Shown: positions 60,263 through 64,000 of the stretch, one piece after another
Position numbering within the stretch: the stretch's first letter is position 1
Layout: every line of letters begins with the position of its first letter
Assembly: GCA_035573855.1 (NCBI GenBank)
Contig: DATLZU010000021.1
Location: 1 to 64,000 of the forward strand
Length of the DNA stretch: 64,000 bases
Reading direction: 5' to 3'
From: DATLZU01 sp035573855
GTDB lineage: Bacteria > Nitrospirota > Nitrospiria > Nitrospirales > Nitrospiraceae
The notes under the pieces: generated by a model
Seen by the model: only the letters and a program-made list of their open reading frames with translations
What the model was told of the DNA's origin: nothing
The model's database searches: none
Program-made: the position numbers and the translations under genes

Positions 60263-61398
60263 CGGGTGACCGGGCTCCTTTCTCTCCGTTCTTCCCGGCG
60301 CAGCGGCTGGATCAACGTCCGGCCCAGGGTCCGTTCGGCGCGCGCCAAGGCCACGTCGCAGTCATAGGGGATCGGGGCCTCGGCGCGTCCACATTCGCGG
60401 CGGGCTTCCGAGGGTTTCTTCTCGCAGAAGGCAAACACCTGACAGGTGAAGCAGGGGGAGGACTCATGATATCGGCTGGCGTGGATGGCCGCGAAGACCT
60501 TGTCGATGGCGTCGCGCAGCGGGTATTCCCGGAGAGAGACCCGGTGCTCGTACTCCATCGTACAGGCGCCCAACTCGCCCCAGGCGTTGATGTGAATGGC
60601 GTCTGTGCCGCACCCGCAGCGGTACAACCGGTCCGTGGGCGGGGCTGATAAGTCGGCGGAGGTCGAACAAAGTTCGTCACCGTCGCAGGTACGGTCATCA
60701 GCGTGCTCCAAGGCGGCGACATCCTCGGGGGCCAGCCTGAATTCGAGCGGCGACAGGTCGCCGTTCAGGCGTGGCGAGAGGGCGGTGGTGAACACGAACC
60801 TCAGGCCCAAGGATTCGACGAATTGCCGGATCACGGGGAGTTCGTCTTTGTTCCACGTCATGGCCTTAGTTCTGAGGGTGAACGGCAGGCCGCTGTCTTT
60901 GAGCAGGGCGATCCCCTTCATGAAGGCCCGGAACGATCCCGGCACTTGGGTGAAGCGATCGAAGGCGAATTCATTCACTGAATGGCAGGAGATGTCGATC
61001 GAAAACGGCGGTCTTTGTCGCAGCCGTTCGATAGTCGCTGGGGTGAACAGCGTGCCGTTCGTATAGAGCTGCAAGAGGAATCCCTTGTGGTAGGCGTCCT
61101 CGTAGATGTCCCAAAAGCGAGGGTGCGTGAAAATCTCGCCGCCGGTGAGGTTCAGCCACAGGATGCCCAGGGTTGCCATTTCCTCCAACAGGCGTTCGAT
61201 CTCCAGCAGGGTCAGCTCGCGGGGGAACCAGTCGCGATGGTTATAGGGATCGGTGTAACAGTGACGGCAGTGGAGATTGCAGCGATAGGTCAGCTCCAGT
61301 TGCGCTTTGATCACCCGGCGGGTACGGGCGGCGCGTTCGTGGACGCGGCGGCTGAAGTCCTTGTATTCCTGCGATGGAAGCGCTTGGGGGTCACGCAT
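60259..61398 (-). CDS. Radical SAM/SPASM enzyme B of the RiPP-like operon
   Basis: 379 residues. CNLHCRHCY near residue 39, LNLTGGEIFTHPRFW and LYTNGTLFTP define the radical SAM core. The C-terminal SPASM part has CGCGTDAIHINAWGELGAC, then CFTCQVFAFC, and further single cysteines in ARRECGR and PYDCDV. It overlaps enzyme A by 8 bases and the precursor gene by 4, so the three are coupled. It probably installs the main crosslink in the peptide. Confidence 0.92.
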   Translation of the reverse strand: MRDPQALPSQEYKDFSRRVHERAARTRRVIKAQLELTYRCNLHCRHCYTDPYNHRDWFPRELTLLEIERLLEEMATLGILWLNLTGGEIFTHPRFWDIYEDAYHKGFLLQLYTNGTLFTPATIERLRQRPPFSIDISCHSVNEFAFDRFTQVPGSFRAFMKGIALLKDSGLPFTLRTKAMTWNKDELPVIRQFVESLGLRFVFTTALSPRLNGDLSPLEFRLAPEDVAALEHADDRTCDGDELCSTSADLSAPPTDRLYRCGCGTDAIHINAWGELGACTMEYEHRVSLREYPLRDAIDKVFAAIHASRYHESSPCFTCQVFAFCEKKPSEARRECGRAEAPIPYDCDVALARAERTLGRTLIQPLRREERRERSPVTR

Positions 61399-62299
61399 GG
61401 CTGGCGGTCGGTTGAAGAAGGTGAGCGGACGGTTGAGCCTTCCAGGGACAAGCGAAGGTCGGCAGATGCCGATAGAAGCCTTCTTTGAATGAGCCCTGGC
61501 GGAGATCGTAGCTCTGGGCGCGGTTCCCCGAACACAGTTGCAGTCCGCCGTAGGCGTCGATGTGAAAGGTGCGCATCCCGCTCCGACACGGCGTCGGAGG
61601 CGCAGCCTGCTGCCGGCAAGCTTCCTGCCAAAGATCCGGATCCCCGCGGTTCAACTCGTCCCGTTCGACCGGTGAAAGCGCATACCGAAACGGCCCTTCC
61701 CCGCCGTCGAGTGCAGGTCGCAGGTCCTCGCCGAGCGCGTATCCCACGCCGAGGTCCTGCGCGTACCGTTTGATGTCCATGATCTCGTGCTGATTGACGG
61801 TCATGGCCGTCGTCTTGAGGAGCAGCGGGAGTCCTCGTTCGCGCAGCAGCTGGATCGCGGTCAGACACTTCCCGTGCGAGCCTCGACCCTGGGTGACCTG
61901 TTCAAACGTCGCTTCAGTGAGTCCGTGCAGGCTGATTTCGATGCGATGCGGGGGCAGCGCGGCGAGGCGGTCGGCCACGTCTTCTGTCACCAACGTGCCG
62001 TTGGTGAACAGGGTGACAAGGAATCCCGACGCCACGGCATGGTCGTAGAGCGTAAAGAAATCCGGACGCGCAAGCGGCTCCCCGCCGGTGAGGCACAATT
62101 CCAAACAGCCCGCCTCGGCCAATTCGTCCATGATGCGGAGGATTTCCGGCGTCGTCAGTTCGTGCCGAATAGCGTCCGGCCGGTTGCAACAATCCGTGTA
62201 ACACATGACGCACCGCAGGTTGCACCGGCAGGTGATCTCCCATTGGCAGGAATAGGGGTAGCGTTCGGGCAGCGTGTTCAGCGTTCTGACATCACGCAT
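61391..62299 (-). CDS. Radical SAM enzyme A with truncated SPASM region
   Basis: 302 residues from the ATG at 62299, overlapping the PqqD-like gene by 8 bases. CNLRCVMC near residue 26 and LCLTGGEPLARPDFF are intact. The C-terminal part retains CRSGMRTFHIDAYGGLQLC and a lone FACPWK but lacks the CxxCxxxxxC of a full SPASM domain; it ends in about 20 low-complexity residues. It may hold only one auxiliary cluster, like twitch-type enzymes. It could carry out a second modification or support enzyme B. Confidence 0.88.
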   Translation of the reverse strand: MRDVRTLNTLPERYPYSCQWEITCRCNLRCVMCYTDCCNRPDAIRHELTTPEILRIMDELAEAGCLELCLTGGEPLARPDFFTLYDHAVASGFLVTLFTNGTLVTEDVADRLAALPPHRIEISLHGLTEATFEQVTQGRGSHGKCLTAIQLLRERGLPLLLKTTAMTVNQHEIMDIKRYAQDLGVGYALGEDLRPALDGGEGPFRYALSPVERDELNRGDPDLWQEACRQQAAPPTPCRSGMRTFHIDAYGGLQLCSGNRAQSYDLRQGSFKEGFYRHLPTFACPWKAQPSAHLLQPTASHA

Positions 62300-62591
62300 C
62301 GGCAGCGACAGAGCGCTCCTGAAGGGCGTTGATCGACAGCAGATCATCCACCAACGTCGCGAAGTCCTTCACGACTTGATCGGGTGCCGCAGCATACTCT
62401 TCGCAGAAGTCCGCAACGATGTCCTGCACGGTTCGCACGCCGTCGATTCGTCGCCACAACGCGGCGCCTGTTTCGTTCAGGACATAGATGCATGGGGGGT
62501 CGCTCAGTTTGCGACGGATGGGGACCAGGATGCATTCGCCCGCGACATCGCGTTGCACGAAGTCCGGGCTCTTGATGTAGACCTTTTTCAT
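62292..62591 (-). CDS. PqqD-like peptide recognition protein
   Basis: 99 residues from the ATG at 62591. The PqqD fold is clear: DFVQRDVAGECILVPIRR, IYVLNETGAALWRRIDGVRTVQDIVADFCEEY and VVKDFATLVDDLLSINAL. Such domains bind the leader of the precursor and bring it to the radical SAM enzymes, as PqqD does for PqqE. It is encoded immediately before radical SAM A. An in-frame TTG upstream would add nine residues. Confidence 0.9.
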   Translation of the reverse strand: MKKVYIKSPDFVQRDVAGECILVPIRRKLSDPPCIYVLNETGAALWRRIDGVRTVQDIVADFCEEYAAAPDQVVKDFATLVDDLLSINALQERSVAADA

Positions 62592-62640
62592 GAGGGGAAG
62601 GCGCGCTAAAGATAGCAAATCCGCTCAAAGCCCGCCAGTG

Positions 62641-63459
62641 CTATTTCTTCGCCACGACCGCAAACCCCCGTTTCCAGTCCAGCTCGCGGATGAGTACTCC
62701 GGTTTCTTCCAGTTCCTGCCGGACTTCCTGTTCCGTCTGAAACGCATGGAGGAAATGGCCATGGGGGCACGTGTCGCCCGGTTGGTAGGCGGGATTCGCT
62801 CCGGGCAGTCGGGCAAGCCGGCGGGCCAGGGCTTCGCGGAGACGGGTCATCCGCGCCTGCGGCTTCTGTTCGGTCAGGAAACTCAGCACCGCCAATCCCT
62901 CGGGCGCCAGCACACGGAACAGGTCGTGAAGCCACATCTGCCGCTGGGCCTTGCCCGGGATGGCGCTGTACATGGCGCTCGCCAGCAGCGCAGCGTCAAA
63001 GCTCGTGGGACGAAAGGGGAGCGCGCGCAGGTCAGCCCGGACGAACTGAATGCTGTGCCCGAGGATCCGGGCCGCATAGGCCGCCGCGGCGAGCGCGGTC
63101 GCGTCGGTATCGATCCCGACCACGGATAGCCCCCGCCGGGCCATGGCGAAGGCCTCGCGGCCGAGCCCGGCTCCCAGCGCCAGCAGGCGACCGTGGGCAA
63201 GGGAGTGGCGATCTGCGACTTCTCGTTCCCAGGGCTCCAGTTCACAAAAATGGGGCTCGTCGACCGGGGCGGTGACGGTGGATGAATAGGACCGTTGGTA
63301 ATGTCGCTGGGTCAGGCGGGCTAACTCGTCAGGCGTCAGCAAGGCCGGCAGCAGTCCGTGGAGCAACAGGGCCAGCCGTTGTACCAATCCGCCGGTCCGT
63401 TCGAGGATGTGCGCGGCGAGCTGTATCAGAAGACCGAAAAGAGGCAAGGCATGCCTCAC
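62641..63459 (-). CDS. SAM-dependent methyltransferase (class I)
   Basis: 272 residues from a GTG at 63459 that overlaps the glycosyltransferase stop (GTGA). An N-terminal hydrophobic-helical part precedes motif I LLALGAGLGREAFAMARRG, then VVGIDTDATAL, ADLRALPFRPTSFDAALL and VLAPEGLAVLSF. The substrate could be the peptide or a sugar. It is coupled to the glycosyltransferase and lies 49 bp upstream of the PqqD-like gene, so it belongs to the same transcript. Confidence 0.85.
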   Translation of the reverse strand: MRHALPLFGLLIQLAAHILERTGGLVQRLALLLHGLLPALLTPDELARLTQRHYQRSYSSTVTAPVDEPHFCELEPWEREVADRHSLAHGRLLALGAGLGREAFAMARRGLSVVGIDTDATALAAAAYAARILGHSIQFVRADLRALPFRPTSFDAALLASAMYSAIPGKAQRQMWLHDLFRVLAPEGLAVLSFLTEQKPQARMTRLREALARRLARLPGANPAYQPGDTCPHGHFLHAFQTEQEVRQELEETGVLIRELDWKRGFAVVAKK

Positions 63460-64000
63460 AGGTATTGGGTGAGGATCTCCGCCGCGTCGGCCGCTCCCAT
63501 CGGTTGTGGCGCCGGTGCTGGCGGTTCGGGGGCTGCGCACGCCGCGTCCAGGGCTTTTTCCCACCGGCCGGCCGAGAAGTCGTCCATGGGCAGTTCGGCC
63601 CCGCGCCCGTAGCGGTGCAGAAAATCCACCAACGGCCCTTCGTCGGGGAAATTGTAGCGCCGTACGTAGACCAGCGGCTTGCGATGCGTGACAGCTTCGA
63701 CGACCGTGCTGTAGCCCGGCTTGCTCACCACCAGATCGGTCGAAGCCAGAAGAATGTTGAACCGGAAAGGAAGTGGCGCGGCGGCATGAATTCGTGAGAC
63801 GGAGGCAGGCACGGATCCATCGAAAATAAAGCGATAGCCGGCCATCGCTTCCAACCGCTGAAATGGCAGCGAACTCAGCGGGACTCCGCCGAATCCCACC
63901 AGCACCAGCCGTTCCTCTGAAGAGGCTCCAACGGCTTGCCGGAGTGCCGCCGGCTTCGGCTCCGAAGCCTGGGCGATCGGACCGATGTCCACGATCCGAC
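63456..64000 (-). CDS. Glycosyltransferase-like protein (5' end cut by window edge)
   Basis: The frame reads in from the window edge, so only the C-terminal 180 residues are seen. VLVGFGGVPLSSLPF, a GT-B-fold donor loop, and STDLVVSKPGYSTVVEAVTHRKPLVYVRR resemble the C-terminal half of MurG-like and GT28-type transferases. GTG at 63992 is in-frame but internal, because the frame continues (RIVDIGPIA) to the edge. It may glycosylate the peptide product, or be a neighbouring envelope gene. Confidence 0.8.
   Translation of the reverse strand, partial: RIVDIGPIAQASEPKPAALRQAVGASSEERLVLVGFGGVPLSSLPFQRLEAMAGYRFIFDGSVPASVSRIHAAAPLPFRFNILLASTDLVVSKPGYSTVVEAVTHRKPLVYVRRYNFPDEGPLVDFLHRYGRGAELPMDDFSAGRWEKALDAACAAPEPPAPAPQPMGAADAAEILTQYL

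Noticed and set aside
56199..64000. Lasso peptide or PQQ cluster
   Set aside because: No asparagine-synthetase-like cyclase or transglutaminase-type protease for a lasso peptide, and no PqqB, PqqC or Glu/Tyr-containing PqqA peptide. Only individual gene types are shared.

Overview
The window reads as chromosomal DNA of a G+C-rich, Gram-negative bacterium. Lipoproteins, beta-barrel proteins and signal peptides are frequent, and I see no insertion sequence, phage block or CRISPR array. The gene mix suggests Nitrospirota, most likely Nitrospira or a close relative: a full molybdate uptake locus, a chlorite-dismutase-fold protein of the heme-decarboxylase type, IPT/TIG and Ycf48-like exported proteins, and the grouping valS-nadC-birA-coaX-grpE-dnaK-dnaJ-rsmE. 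This assignment is inference from gene content, because no rRNA is present.

Layout. 1-1916 (-): a response regulator cut by the window edge and its sensor kinase. 1953-2993 (-): an exported barrel-like protein. 3177-12142 (+): a molybdenum locus with an XRE-type regulator carrying a solute-binding-like domain, two ModA-type proteins, two small lipoproteins, a phosphate-selective-porin-type barrel, a three-TOBE protein, a Mop-type molbindin, ModB and ModC. 12143-12600: an AT-rich gap with DnaA-box-like sites, ending in a 35-bp perfect palindrome over the start of a LexA/CI-like repressor. 13174-18427: small proteins, a tRNA with anticodon CAU, unrecognised conserved proteins and the chlorite-dismutase-fold protein. 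18449-28937 (+): housekeeping genes cinA, thpR, recA, recX, alaS, ruvX, mltG, deoC, a deoB-like gene and a RidA-family gene. 28976-32838 (+): exported HEAT, IPT/TIG and Ycf48-like proteins. 32876-43165 (-): valS, nadC, birA, coaX, grpE, dnaK, dnaJ, rsmE. 43348-54314: a tiny basic protein, a response regulator with a long helical tail, a HAD phosphatase, a sirtuin, a ketopantoate-reductase fusion, a two-domain nuclease, tRNA-Ser, a phosphopantetheinyl transferase, tadA and exported proteins. 54446-56070 (-): an anti-sigma/ECF-sigma pair.

56199-64000 (-) is the most interesting part. It is a tightly overlapping operon that looks like a ribosomally synthesised, post-translationally modified peptide (RiPP) pathway without an obvious named class. 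In transcription order it has a glycosyltransferase (cut by the edge), a methyltransferase, a PqqD-like recognition protein, two radical SAM enzymes, a 64-residue candidate precursor peptide, an HPr-kinase-like kinase, a third radical SAM/SPASM enzyme, a nucleotidyltransferase-like protein and a signal-peptidase-like protease. The peptide's C-terminal half shows a Gly-Gly pair every nine residues, carries two of its three cysteines and ends in serine.

Functional picture: the molybdenum locus would supply molybdenum-cofactor enzymes. The central blocks are ordinary information-processing and cofactor genes. The last 8 kb is a specialised-metabolite locus combining radical chemistry with kinase and nucleotidyltransferase tailoring genes that are known from lasso-peptide clusters.
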